Translations under genes and position numbers: made by a program
The notes under the pieces: generated by a model
What the model saw: the letters and a program-made list of their open reading frames with translations, nothing else
What the model was told of the DNA's origin: nothing
The model's database searches: none
Shown here: piece after piece, positions 19,001 to 29,858 of the stretch
How positions within the stretch are numbered: position 1 is the stretch's first letter
Layout of the letters: every line of letters starts with the position of its first letter
Assembly: GCA_033980235.1 (NCBI GenBank)
Contig: CM067064.1
Coordinates: forward strand, 1,972,501-2,036,500
Reading direction: 5' to 3'
DNA length: 64,000 nucleotides
Source: Diadema setosum
Taxonomy: Eukaryota > Echinodermata > Echinoidea > Diadematoida > Diadematidae

Positions 19001-22000
19001 CTCGGCCTATGTAAACACTGCATTAGATATCCTGAAGGGGAAATGAAATGTGTTGGCAGTATATTACTTATGGACAAGGACGTGCAAAATGTTTGCGGTG
19101 TAGAAACTTTCGTGCATTTCACACAACCAGATGCTAGTGCAAAAATAAAAGCATACAAATATTTTTGCATGCCATATGTTACAGTACATAATGCCCTGAT
19201 TCCATGGAATCAAAAACAAACCTAATTTATCTGACCCAGTTGAGTGTGAAAAAAATAATCATGCAAAAAATATCCACTTTTATTACAGTAGCGAGTTCAG
19301 ACTTACCTCCTTCTCAAACTTGTCTACAAGCCCTGCAACAGGGACAGTCTTGCGGTAGGTGTTCCAGTCAATTGGAGCAGCCTGCTCTGGTGTTTGGGAT
19401 AGTCTGCATGATTGGAGAAAACATTTGGGGAAAAATGACATCTTTCCTTTTCTCAGCTGAAGGTCAACAACCTGAAGGTATCACGTGTGTATATGTGTGT
19501 GTGTGTGTGTCTACATTGTAGTAACAATCAGTGAACGCTTGGATACTGTATACGCAATATATTTAGCGAGTCTAAATTTTCGCGAATCGGGACTTCCTGA
19601 CAATTTCGAGAGTGTTTAAATTCATGATCATGGTGTACTGCACTGAATGGAGAATGTATACAAGTGCATCACATCTATATCGGGATCAGAGTCATTATTT
19701 TCATGTGTCTTTAATTTCGCGAATTGCACCCGACTCGCGAATTTCGCGAAAATAAAAACCTCGCGAAATATTTGGCGTATACAGTAGTACATGTACATTT
19801 AGTACTTGGAAGAGTACAACAGTGTACCTGGTAATCTTTTAAGCAGCTAATCCACAAAGCTACCCAGGAATGGATACTAAGTTGTTTGCTGATGGCTGCT
19901 CAGGGCAAACCCTGACTCGTGAGGGGTCAAGATCATTCCCCCATGTCTGTCAGAGAAAAATTTTTAGGTACAATATGTATGTTGAGCAGACCACTTTGCT
20001 GAGTTTGCATCTGCACCTTGATCTTTGCAGAAAGTGAAGAGGTCTCTCTTTCATTTTTTTTAGCCATGGATGAGCCATGAGTACCTACTCCTTTTCGCGA
20101 TCACTCAGGACCTCCAGTTAATGTCCCAACCGACCTATGCAGGGTCTCGGCTATCTGATCCAAAAAGTCAAGACAAAGTGTTTTTGCCTGTACAGTCACA
20201 GATTTACCACACCATCCACAAGAAATGGCCTGATGACCTGACTTACTCACAACATTACCTAGCTGGACTCTGGACTCGAACCCAAGCCAGTGCCCTAGAT
20301 CTAGGGTATTAAACACCCCCAGTATTCGGTCACTTAAGCTTTTTTGCAATATTTTTCAAACTAAAATAATACATACATACATCATATCTACAGCAATGTA
20401 TGTGAAATATATCAAATTTCTTTATTCTCAATTTTCATTTTGTTAAATATCAGACAGAATTTCACAAAATCCCAAAATATATCACCTTGAAAATTCCCCA
20501 GAATACGGTCAACGCGACCAGTATTTGGTCACGCGATATGCGCATTCAAAGTCAATGCGTGTTCAAGGCAGCTGAAAAGTGCGCCGCGCGCTACCTTGTT
20601 GGTGCAAAATTGCATCGGGGACGTTGCAGCGCCCGTTGGTAACCGAATATTGGGGAATCAGCACTTGCATTCAACCCTTTCACATACGGAAATTTTGTTT
20701 TTCTTTCGCGTTTTTGAGGATACCATCACACTCCAAGCTTGCGATAAGCAAAAAAAATCCCGCGAGAGAACGGCGTATTTTTCGATTTTTAGCGCTTTTT
20801 CGGTGACCCATATTCTTAACACTGGGCTCAATCCGGGTGCGCTTTTGGAAAGTCGCGCCGCTTCTGCACTTTTGACGGTAAAATTTGGGATTTTGGATGG
20901 ATTTTTGGAGGGGGCTATGGGAGTTTCCTGTTGGGACAGTTGAACTTACTGGTTGTGACAGTTGAACTTACTGGCTGGTGACAAGTGATAAGTGACCAAA
21001 TACCGGTAGCTGACCGAATACTGGTGCCCTTACCCTATGTGAAATGAGTGATTTGCGTGTGTTGTGACATTAGAACTTGCTGATAAGTGACCGAATTCTG
21101 CTCCAGTAGGTGACTGAATACTGGTAGTTTATAAAGCAAGTGGCCCAATGTTCGTCATCATAAGCAGCGGAAGCAAAATAGCGTGCATAATCCGAACGCT
21201 TGCGCCGCAACCATCGTTCGGCCCCCTGTACTCATTGTTCGGCCCCATATGTCCGTGCATCAACATGCGCGACGTACCGCGCCGTGCGCTCGCCCTGCCT
21301 ATGTGAATGTATCAGCGCGCGGGCTATGCACGGGCAAAACTGTATACATACTGTAGTACATCGCACTACGAGAGCGCGGTACTATCCTTATACTCGCACG
21401 CTGTGCGAGAGATTCAATGCATTCACAACACGTTGCGTCCGAACCTTGGTGATGCAGGAAATTTTGGCACGGGTGGCATGCAAAATATAAATATCGCGTA
21501 AACGCTGAAGTTATCTCAGAAACAGTTGCAATCATGGCTGTAAGTGTACTTGCTGTATAGAATCAATGCAGATAAACGGACTAGTAACTTTAAAACTTGG
21601 AATGAAACGAGTCTATATGTGTTGCAATGCAACTTTACTTATTGTGTGGTACCTGCTTTACTTACCATGCTTACCCGTTGAACTGCTTGTGCGAGTTGAC
21701 CCAGGAGGGTTCAACAACGATTTCGGGGGTCCGGCGATGTGGCCCACTGTTGTGCTCTTCGGAACACGTGTGGAGATAGTTGCATAGTTTGAATTTCGCA
21801 CTTGATATGCGCCATTTTTTATTCATGAATTTCAGTGAATTTTTATTTGTAAGAGTGGTTGATTCATGGAACCCTGCTGAATCATGGACACTGTGGACCA
21901 CTTGCTTTATACCCTTGCTGCAGGCCTACAGCTCAGCTGGCATTTATTTTCACCTACCTCACCACACACCACCACCTAGATTGTAAGTTACTTGCATCAA

Positions 22001-22467
22001 AAACTGTCCTTCGTCCTTGAGGAGGTAAATTTTTACGGTACCGTACCCAGCCCAGCCAGGCATGACCACGATCATGACGATGACGTGACCCACCAACTAG
22101 AATTCCGAAATTTTACTCATGTCATGGTCATATTAACGCAAGTGCAAGCCGCCCATGATTCGACCACAACATCTAACTGTTACAGTTAGAATTATTCTGC
22201 ATCAATGATCAAACAGCTAACGTTAAGCCGTGAAAGGCGCAAGTGTCTGAATCCGTGGTCTAGGCAAGGACATACCACACTGTTTTAGGTGAGTGGGACT
22301 ACGTATAAATTGCTTAATATTTCAAGTGCATGAGTTGTAACTTACCTGGCATTTAGAGAGTCAAATTTCCCTTTCAGCGCATTAAACTGTGCCTTCTGAT
22401 TAGGAGGAACTCTCTCGGCAAATGCTGCCCAGTCAACGACGGACTTTCCTACTCTGCGAGCTGCCAT
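15932..22467 (-). CDS. ATP5PD: Mitochondrial ATP synthase peripheral stalk subunit d (complete, 5 exons)
   Basis: Coding exons in transcript order: 22467-22346, 19403-19307, 18671-18600, 17014-16952, 16063-15932. All junctions are GT/AG with matching phase, and the total is 161 codons plus stop, the same length as vertebrate ATP5PD (ATP5H). The protein starts MAARRVGKSVVDWAAF, carries the family signature APIDWNTYRKTV, GLVDKFEKE and ALSVPYPSDT, and ends YPWWPHFPIWEL, matching the family's YPYWPHQPIENL-type end. Subunit d is part of the peripheral stalk that holds F1 static relative to Fo at the inner mitochondrial membrane, facing the matrix. The start at 22467 was chosen for length and family N-terminus; the frame stays open upstream to another ATG at 22677. 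Identity is firm. Confidence 0.96.
16952..17014 (-). CDS. ATP5PD: ATP5PD coding exon 4
   Basis: Acceptor ATTACTTCAG, donor GAG/GTGAGT. 21 codons, DSTAADFVKASNTRITQYQQ then E. Corresponds to the helical stalk segment (family: SKARIQEYEKQLE). Confidence 0.93.
17272..18276 (+). mobile_element. AGGTCA-rich dispersed repeat, copy B
   Basis: In ATP5PD intron 3. One end reads CTAGATATATCGCTACGGCT with ATGCCTCCGCCATAATGC. The other reads ACGGACGGACGGACGG, then CCTCCGGCCACTTCGTTGCG and GGAGGCATAAAAA. The interior carries repeated TGACCTTTGACC (AGGTCA on the reverse strand). It is the most complete uninterrupted copy of the three in the window. Confidence 0.8.
18600..18671 (-). CDS. ATP5PD: ATP5PD coding exon 3
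   Basis: Acceptor TAATTACAG, donor ATG/GTAATT. 24 codons, FKALSVPYPSDTASDYIN then KQEKSM, matching the family's ALKVPIP-type block. The exon is only 72 bases and was found by phase and similarity. Confidence 0.93.
19307..19403 (-). CDS. ATP5PD: ATP5PD coding exon 2
   Basis: Acceptor ATCATGCAG, donor GAG/GTAAGT. Encodes LSQTPEQAAPIDWNTYRKTV then PVAGLVDKFEKE. The IDW and GLVD..FEK blocks are hallmarks of subunit d. Confidence 0.95.
19544..19786. mobile_element. Short MITE, TACTGTATACGC ends
   Basis: Perfect outer inverted repeat TACTGTATACGC / GCGTATACAGTA, with TA at both ends, and internal TTTCGCGAA motifs in both orientations. About 243 bases, non-coding, in ATP5PD intron 1. Confidence 0.8.
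20318..21127. repeat. Element with inverted arrays of a TATTCGGTCA motif
   Basis: The left part has CCAGTATTCGGTCAC-type motifs (20,319; 20,501; 20,519). The right part has the reverse form GTGACCGAATACTGG (20,992; 21,011; 21,088; 21,111). The GC- and CpG-rich middle has an open frame I do not recognise. The inverted layout suggests an undescribed foldback or Helitron-like element inside ATP5PD intron 1. Confidence 0.45.
22346..22467 (-). CDS. ATP5PD: ATP5PD coding exon 1
   Basis: Encodes MAARRVGKSVVDWAAFAERV to FDSLNA with a split R codon. Donor CCAG/GTAAGT. The start ATG lies in a GCAAAATGGCAGC context, an acceptable Kozak environment. Confidence 0.95.
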
Positions 22468-22528
22468 TTTGCCGGTTTTTCTTGCCCGATTTCGACGTTT
22501 TCTCTTCCCACCGGCATGCAAGATGGCG
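22460..22528 (-). promoter_or_regulatory. ATP5PD proximal promoter / 5' leader with YY1-like sites (candidate)
   Basis: Two YY1-type AANATGGC motifs: one overlaps the start codon (GCAAAATGGCAGC, minus strand) and one lies 50 bases upstream (CAAGATGGCG at 22,519, plus strand). YY1 sites near the start of nuclear-encoded respiratory genes are well known in animals. Whether these act here is inference. Confidence 0.35.
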
Positions 22529-23149
22529 ATGCAGATCGTGAAATCACCGCAGAGGGCGACAAATTGGTGGATTCCAAAGAGATTTTTTTTTTTTTTTCCT
22601 CTCATAAGCTCTTTGGTGGATTCAGTGTCGTCACCGTCGAACAACCCGCCTTCACCAAACTCCTTGTCTGTTGTCATTGATATGTATTCTTGTTTGAGTA
22701 GAAATCACATCCCTTCTTTTATTTGTTCTTTATGTATCTGAATTAATTTTGTTGTGAGTCATCCAGATATTTCTTTTTCACCAAAGTGGGTCAATGCCAT
22801 CATGATGAAGGATGGCAGTGCTTGTGCACCGAGTGAAACTTTGAATGTCAGTGCAAATCACTCGGCTTTGAATCAATAATTTCATTGTTATTCTCAAGTA
22901 TCATGCACTCAAAACACATTTATTACATGTATATCAAAGTACAATGTAGTTATGACCATTTGTGTCCAATAGCTGCATGAATTAATGGGGAATACCTATT
23001 TCTGAAATCTGTATCTATTTATCAATGAAACCAGCTCAAAAATGTATCATTTTTATTAATATAGGGATAACAAAACACATAACCTTTGATACTGTATCTG
23101 AAAGAACATTGCATTTAAAATTTTGAATTCAGTTAGACCTACTTTCATG
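22529..23149. other. Upstream region of ATP5PD, no gene recognised
   Basis: Contains a poly-T run (22,586) and AT-rich spacer before the LINE. The exact 5' end of the LINE could not be placed and may lie within this stretch. Confidence 0.5.
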
Positions 23150-23157
23150 TAATAGAT

Positions 23158-23911
23158 CTGTAAAGTATGATCAAAATGCTCTTATGTGTGTTAGTAAAAA
23201 ATGGATTCATTTGATGTGTTCGTCTGTTACTTAGAACTTTTTTCAGTCAAATTCTGATTATATGTGTACTAAATGTTTAATGTTTGAACTTCTTTATAAT
23301 GTTTCGGATGTAGATTTTGAACAGAATGTTCTAGATGACAGTCATACAGAAATAAAAATAAGTGATTGTGAACAGATTGTTAATGAGTTCAAAACAATTG
23401 GTGAAATAAGTATTGCACATTTGAATATTTGCTCTCTTCTGAAAAATATGGACGAAATTCAATTACTTCTGAGTAAAGCTAGTATTGATATAATAACCTT
23501 TTGTGAAACTCGTCTTGATGAGTCAGTATCTGACCATGAAATATGTATTGATGGGTACAAGACAGTTCGTAACGACCGGAATCGAAATGGTGGAGGCGTT
23601 ATTATCTACGTGCGCAGCTCTTTAGATTACGTGGTCCTTTTGAAGAGTATCATAATCAAGGCTTAGAATTAGCGTGTATACAGGTAACTCTTAATAAACA
23701 AAAGCCTTTTATCTTAATGTCGTGGTATAGACCGCCAGATTCGTCTATCATTATATTTCATGGTCTTCAAAATATACTCCAGAGTGTTGAAGCTCGTTAT
23801 TGTGATTATGTTCTGGTAGGAGATGTGAATTGTGATCTGTTGAACAAGAATCCCTCGTATCATACTTCTCGCATGCAAAGTATAGCAGAAGAACACTCAT
23901 TAACTTAATGC
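23158..23911 (+). pseudogene. LINE PHD-like finger and endonuclease, broken
   Basis: The PHD-like part reads LMCVSKKWIHLMCSSVT, a stop at 23,232, then DYMCTKC. The endonuclease follows in the same frame: ISIAHLNICSLLKNMDEI, FCETRLDE, GGGVIIYV. It shifts frame near 23,650 and continues MSWYRPPDSS and VLVGDVNCDLL to a stop at 23,906. The N, E, GDxN and (next segment) SDH motifs of APE endonucleases are all present. Confidence 0.85.
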
Positions 23912-24541
23912 CTTTCCATGGCAACGAGAGTAACAAAGCACTCTAAAACAATCATTGATCATGTTTATACATCAAAGAGTGAAAATATTTCACAATGCAA
24001 AGTCTTGCCTTTCAGCCTAAGTGACCATGAAATGGTTCTTTTCTCATGGCGTAAGTGTAAACCGAAATCAGGTGGTAATCACTGTTATATTTCATCACGC
24101 AACATGAGAAAGCTTGATATTGAAAAATTTGTAAATGAATTAAATGACTCTTCAGTGGATGAAATATTACAAGAAACATCAACAGAGAAAGCATATCACA
24201 TCTGGGTTCATAAACTAAGATCTCTGTTGGATAGGCATGCCCCAGTCAAAAAGAAAAGGCTTCGACAAAAGAGGTCACCTTGGATGACTAGTGGTGTCAT
24301 GGCTTTGATAAGAGAAAGAGATAAGGCAAAACAGGCCGCTAAACGCATGAATAATGATTATGAGTGGCAGAAATATAGAAGTCTGCGTAATCTGGTAACA
24401 TCATCTGTGAGAAAAGCTAAAAGGAAATATGTTATTGATAATATTAGGGAAAATGTAGGAAACTCCACCATCATGTGGAAAGTCTTAAGAGAGCTTATAC
24501 CGAGCCCTAAATCCTCTACGAAAGTTCATAAAATCATATGA
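23912..24541 (+). pseudogene. LINE segment: end of endonuclease and spacer
   Basis: Same frame as the preceding part after the stop at 23,906. Contains IIDHVYTS and FSLSDHEMVLFSW (the SDH motif closing the endonuclease), then a basic spacer with SPWMTSGVMALIRERDK, a block typical between endonuclease and RT in LINEs. A frameshift near 24,530 breaks the link to the RT frame. Confidence 0.85.
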
Positions 24542-26222
24542 TGGAAACGAGTATACAGGGTACAAAGATGTTGCAAATGCACTGAACAACCACTTTTCTA
24601 ATTTGGTTTTGCGAAACAGAGAAAATGTACATTTCAAAAATAATCCTATACAATATGTACCGAGAGCATTTACAACTTTTGAATTCACTTCAGTGTCAGC
24701 TGATGAGGTAAAGAAGTGTATTGATAAAACGCCCCGCAATAAGGCTACGGGGCTTGGCACCATACCAGCTTGTATCCTACGGGACACTGTGTCAGTTATC
24801 CTTAAATCCTTTACACACATAGTAAATTTATCATTGAAAGATGGTGTTATCCCGAACGAGTGGAAATGTGCTAAAATAACACCTCTATTCAAGGGTGGTG
24901 ATACAACTGATCCCTCAAATTATAGGCCAATATCTGTTTTGCCTGTAGCTTCAAAGATTTTAGAAAAGTTGGTGCTTAAACAAGTGTATGCTTATCTTAA
25001 TGAAAATGATTTATTGACAAAAAATCAATATGGCTTTCGCCCAAATTTTTCTTCAGAAACGGCATTATTAAACCTCACTGAAAATGTAAGTAAAGTTATA
25101 GATGTTGGACAAGTAGTTGTTGTGATTACCCTCGATCTTTTAAAGGCTTTTGAAATGGTATCCTTTCATATTTTGATTGAAAAATTACGATTTTTCGGAT
25201 TTTGCGAGGATACTATACGCTGGTTTGTAAATTATTTCAGCCAAAGAAAACAACAAACTGTAATTAATGGTAATGTTTCAAAGGAGGGTGAGGTGCTCTG
25301 TGGGGTCCCTCAGGGAAGTATTTTGGGACCTTTGTTGTTCATCATGTATATGAATGATTTGCCTCGGGTAGTTAGAAATTGTCAAGTGTCGCTTTATGCG
25401 GATGATACCTGTATTTATTATGCATCCACTGATCCTCTTGAACTTGAAAGAATTGTTAATGATGACTTACGTGATGTGCATGAATGGCTACTTCATAATA
25501 AGCTTATGTTGAATGTTAAAAAATGTAAATGTATGTTTATAGGTACTAAGCGTAATCGTAAAAAATTTGAAAATGTTAGTAAAAGAATTGATGGTACTCA
25601 ATTAGAAAAGGTAAAAAGTTGTAAATATTTAGGTGTTGTCATTGACACAGAATTCTCTTGGAAACCACAGGTTGACAGCGTAAAAAGTAAAGTGTTACGT
25701 AATTTGTACCCTTTAAGAAGGGCAAGACCATATATTGACCAAGAAACCGCATTAACTCTGTATAATACAATGATTCGTCCTCACTTTGAGTACTGTAACA
25801 CCATCTGGATGAAACCAAATTCTGGAAACATAAAAAGACTGCAAATACTTCAGAACAGAGCCTTGCGAACTGTTCTGAAAGTGGATTATCGTCACAATAG
25901 ACGAGATTTGTATGGGAGGCTGCCTATTGACTGCCTCAGTGCCAGAGTGAAAAAAGATCTTGTTGTTTTTATTTACAAAGTTTTAAATAACCTCTTGCCT
26001 GATTTTTTGACTTATCAAGTGAACGTAAAAGTATCTAATTATAATCTGAGGAACTAGGCATTTAAAGTGTTGTTACCAAAACCAAAGACCAATTTCTGCA
26101 AAAGTAGTACTGTTTACATAACAGCTCAATTATTCAATCAATTACCGGAAGCCACGAGAACATGTACAAGGTTAGCACAATTTCTGAAGGATATCGATTC
26201 TGTTTTCTTACTTGATTTATGA
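24542..26222 (+). pseudogene. LINE reverse transcriptase, broken by one late stop
   Basis: RT blocks in order: NYRPISVLPVASKILEKL, NQYGFRPNFSSETALL, ITLDLLKAFE (first catalytic D), GVPQGSILGPLLFIMYMNDL, YADDTCIYYA (catalytic DD at about 25,398) and LMLNVKKCKCMFIG, then the C-terminal LINE region (YLGVVID, LYNTMIRPHFEYCNTIW). TAG at 26,055 interrupts the end; the frame then resumes to TGA at 26,220-26,222 (FNQLPEATR then RLAQFLKDIDSVFLLDL). The catalytic aspartates are intact. The usual AFDTVDH after motif A is altered (AFEMVSFH). Confidence 0.93.
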
Positions 26223-27017
26223 GTTTTTCCATTTCTGAGTAATATTTTCTTTTGAATCACTTCGTTTCCGAGATTTTTTTTTTCTCCATACTACATTCTA
26301 CTGTCTGACTGTTTTGTAAAGAGTGTTGTGTATGTATGTATTTTCTCTCTCATCTATTTGTTTCGTTATACCGATTATTGTCTATGTATTATCCTATACG
26401 TTGATTGTACCACATTATGTTTTTTTTTTTGTACAGTGTATATCATACGGACTTGCTGAAAAAACAGCCTAACGGCTGAGTGCAAGTATTTTTACCCGTG
26501 TTTAAATAAAACAAACAAAAACAAAAATAAAACAATTAAACTGGGGCTTGCAGAAAACCCACTTGTTTACTTTAATACTCATGTTGTTTAACATTCAAGA
26601 ATGGATGATGATCATGTGTTCTTGTTCAAATGCCTTTCTTCTTCAGGTCCTAATCATCGAGATTAATGACAAGGTTATGACATTTTATTCATGTGAATTT
26701 ATTTTCATCTGGAACCCGCACTATTACATAGGTATAGAAGCAACTGTGCGACAAAGGCACTGCCGATACTGGGCTAATCCAGTCAGATTCATTTTCCATT
26801 AGTTTAGGCCTATATCTAGTATGTTTTTTGTTTGTTAGGTTTTTTTTCAGTACATAATAGATGTATACGTGTGGTATAAGTTGTTTTCGTAAATTCAAAG
26901 AATAATGCACGCTGTATAGGGTTGGACAAAAGAGGGTTTGAAGGTGAAAACAAAATCAACACCGAAATAGAAACACCGGAGGTGTTAAAAAGGATTGAAG
27001 AGAGGGAATGAGAGAGA

Positions 27018-27120
27018 AATGGGGGGGGGGGGGGGGGATGGGGAAGAGATGGGGAAGAGAGATGAGGGGGGGGGGGAGAGAAAACTGGATTAAGGAAGAG
27101 AGGGGAGAGGGAGGGAGAAA
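27018..27120. repeat. Poly-G and GA-rich low-complexity tract
   Basis: A run of about 18 G at 27,021, a second G run at 27,066, and GAGA-rich sequence after it. A possible G-quadruplex former; no gene. Confidence 0.85.
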
Positions 27121-27317
27121 GAGAGTGGCAACGGTTTAGAAATTATGATATTTTTAAAGAATTATAGATACAAAAGATATCATAAAGTTTAACTCTAATG
27201 GCCTGCTGAGAAGCTGTGTCCATGACGCAATGTTTTGTTGTTGTTTTTTACATCACTGCATGACATGCAATATATTCCCACTATGCCATCGTCATGATCG
27301 TCAGTATTAATACATCT

Positions 27318-27485
27318 GGGCCCTGTTGCATAAAACCCTTACCGCTGGACTTACCGCTCCTTTCTAGCGGTAAGTCTTCAAATCAGCGGTAAATTTTATA
27401 ATCCTTGATGCTGATTGGCTGTGATGCCTAATTTTGACGGTAGTTACCATTGAAATTCATTGGTAAGTTTTATGCAACGGACCCC
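27318..27485. mobile_element. Foldback MITE, GGGCCCTGTTGCATAAAA ends
   Basis: Starts GGGCCCTGTTGCATAAAA and ends TTTTATGCAACGGACCCC, inverted repeats at a spacing of about 168 bases. Inner pieces (TTACCGCT / AGCGGTAA) also pair. Non-coding. Confidence 0.8.
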
Positions 27486-27642
27486 TGATTGTAAAATCCT
27501 AATAGAATGAATGCATTTTAGTCCCATATCATTCATTCACTTATATCAATCTACTCATCACGTGTACTTTCTCCAGAATAATGTAGCAGACGGTCATAAG
27601 GAACGTAGCTATCATTCAGAAAATATCGTCATTAGTAAAATG

Positions 27643-27644
27643 GT

Positions 27645-27687
<43 letters not shown>

Positions 27688-27692
27688 GTCAC

Positions 27693-27761
<69 letters not shown>

Positions 27762-27765
27762 TCAC

Positions 27766-27797
<32 letters not shown>

Positions 27798-27824
27798 CCA
27801 TCATCATCATCATCCGTCACCTCC

Positions 27825-27856
<32 letters not shown>

Positions 27857-27970
27857 CATCATCACCATCATCATCATCATCCGTCACCTCCATCATCATC
27901 ATATTCATTATTCATATCCATCATCATCATATTCACCTCTATCGTACTATCATCATCGTCGTCATCATAA
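27643..27970. repeat. ATC trinucleotide microsatellite
   Basis: Long (ATC)n array broken by CGTCACCTCC spacers that recur at regular places, so it is a compound repeat with a higher-order unit. Open frames over it are artefacts. Confidence 0.95.
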
Positions 27971-29649
27971 TTTCCTTTTTATTTCATCTTTGTACAAAGT
28001 TAATATGCTTGTTTCGTTTGTCAGGTTCTCGGCCAGGCTATTTGCTTGTAGTATCGCCGTAAATCTATGTTTGGCGAGTTTGATTTATCAAACTTTCGAG
28101 ACGACTGTGATAATTAGACACAGTCATGAGCATAATTATACTGAATAACAAAATAATGTATAAAGACAACGATCTGATCAATATAATAACAATGACCACC
28201 ATCATCACTATATCATCATCTTCATTAATCACCATCGTATCATGTTCATCAGCTCTATCTGCATTATCTTTCTCGATGACTACACTTACGTGTTTGCATT
28301 CCAAAAAACAAACAAACAAACAAACAAACAAACAGACAAAGCAAAAACAAGAACAACAGTGCTTTGAAATATGACATCACAAACACGTGTTTTGGGTGTA
28401 TCCGTTTGGTCACGTTTACTTATAATTTAATGGATAACTTCTGTAGACATAATATCTTCATCATATATAATTCAAGAATACTTTCACAATTTTACAAATA
28501 AAACATGAAACACTCAATGATCAATTTCATTCTAACGCCTTGTGATTTAAATTGTCTAAGGTTGCTCAAAAAACCACTTAGATAGTTTGCTGAATAGAAG
28601 ACAAAAGTACAAGCTCTGTTCAGGAATCAAGAATGACTTATACTGTACGTACCAACAGCTACATTCTGTGATGTTAATTCGTGGTGGAATTGTGGGAAAT
28701 ATCAAAGGTCAAGAGGTCATGGTTAAGAGGAGCACAAAGACAATGACGGAAATGTACATTTCTTGTGAAATAATCACGTCACCTTGTAAGAAGTCTACTC
28801 GAAGAAATAACGTGTACGTCTGTTTTCAGACACTATTTCCTGTCCGTGTATACAAAGACCAAACAAACCATGATTCAGTCTTGTGTGATAATCAATAATT
28901 ATTATATAGCCATTCCTCATTACAATAAATTCCTCATGTAAATACAACCTTGATTTCATAACGCAATTTCCAGTGCCATCATAACTTAACATTACATTTG
29001 AACGAGTTGTCATGGTGACGAGAGACCTATCTATCAAACACTACACGGACTACATATCGCATATTCCCTTCTCTACCCCGATTCCAGGAAATATGTTCAA
29101 CAAACTATAGTCGTAAAGCAAGTATGTACATACCAGAGCAATCTATTTAGATGTATACAAAATTAATAAATAACACACCTTCTCTTTCATGTGTACTTCG
29201 ATTGCACGAAATTAGAACAAAATTAAATAAATAGACAAAATTCGGGGGAAATGCGACTTACAAAATTACAGACAGTGACATTTGAAATATAAGCAATAAA
29301 GCCTCGTGATGGCACGTTAACAATAATTGCACATAACAAGAAGCAATGATGCACTATTGTGTTTCTTTCTCATTTAGAGTGCTATTATTAATAAAGCGAC
29401 CAAAAATGTCTTGCTGTCAGTTATGACGTAGCAATATCACTAATCTTGCACACAGTCACGTGACCATCATGTATCTTCATCAACCGGTCATACGAAAGAA
29501 TAGTGGTATAAAACTCATTACATCAAATACCTCTATATGCAGGAACTTTGGATCTACATCAAGTTGGGTGAGTGACATTTTTTTCTGTGACATTACGTCT
29601 TATGATGAAAGGTATATGGGAAGCTGAATTTACATAAAAATACTGCCTT
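27971..29649. other. No gene recognised
   Basis: AT-rich sequence with a short (AAAC)n tract near 28,302-28,337. No exon-like open frame with splice signals and protein similarity. Confidence 0.5.
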
Positions 29650-29858
29650 CTTTGGCCAGGGTAGCCTCTTCAGTGTTACCACTGGTCCACCAGAGGGCCC
29701 TGCCATTCTATTATCCTAGTGTTGCCAGGTACCCATTTATACACCTGGGTCGAGAGGGACATTGTTGGCAAAAACATTTCTTCCAAGCACCGGGTTGGAT
29801 TTGAACTCGGGTCCTTCGACTGAAAAAGGAGTCTTATCCACTATGCCACAGTGCCCCC
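29650..29858 (-). mobile_element. tRNA-derived SINE
   Basis: On the minus strand it begins GGGCACTGTGGCATAGTGGA (A-box-like GGCATAGTGG), then CCCGAGTTCAAATCCAACC (B-box-like GAGTTCAAATCC). A non-tRNA body with ATAAATGGGTACCTGGCAAC follows. The spacing of the two boxes is right for RNA polymerase III promoters. Copy number and family cannot be judged here. Confidence 0.7.

Larger units (their letters stand above)
23150..26530 (+). mobile_element. Non-LTR retrotransposon (LINE), degraded
   Basis: Order: PHD-like zinc finger remnant, APE-type endonuclease, reverse transcriptase, 3'UTR ending in an AAATAAAACAAACAAAAAC-type tail. No separate first ORF was recognised. The layout and motifs fit the CR1/Jockey-like LINE group; the clade is not resolvable by eye. 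The copy carries two frameshifts and three in-frame stops (23,232; 23,906; 26,055) and is therefore not autonomous. It lies head-to-head with ATP5PD. Confidence 0.9.

Noticed and set aside
20596..20943. 115-codon plus-strand frame in a CpG-rich region
   Set aside because: No recognisable domain or splice context; lies in an apparent repeat inside ATP5PD intron 1.
22469..22741. Plus-strand frame antisense to ATP5PD exon 1
   Set aside because: It is the shadow of the real exon plus a poly-T stretch translating to poly-Phe.
27511..28062. 183-codon frame with Ser, Ile and His runs
   Set aside because: ATC microsatellite read in its three frames.
29777..29858. Possible functional tRNA gene (minus strand)
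   Set aside because: Box-like motifs are present but no closed acceptor stem is visible, and a SINE body follows, so it is called a SINE.
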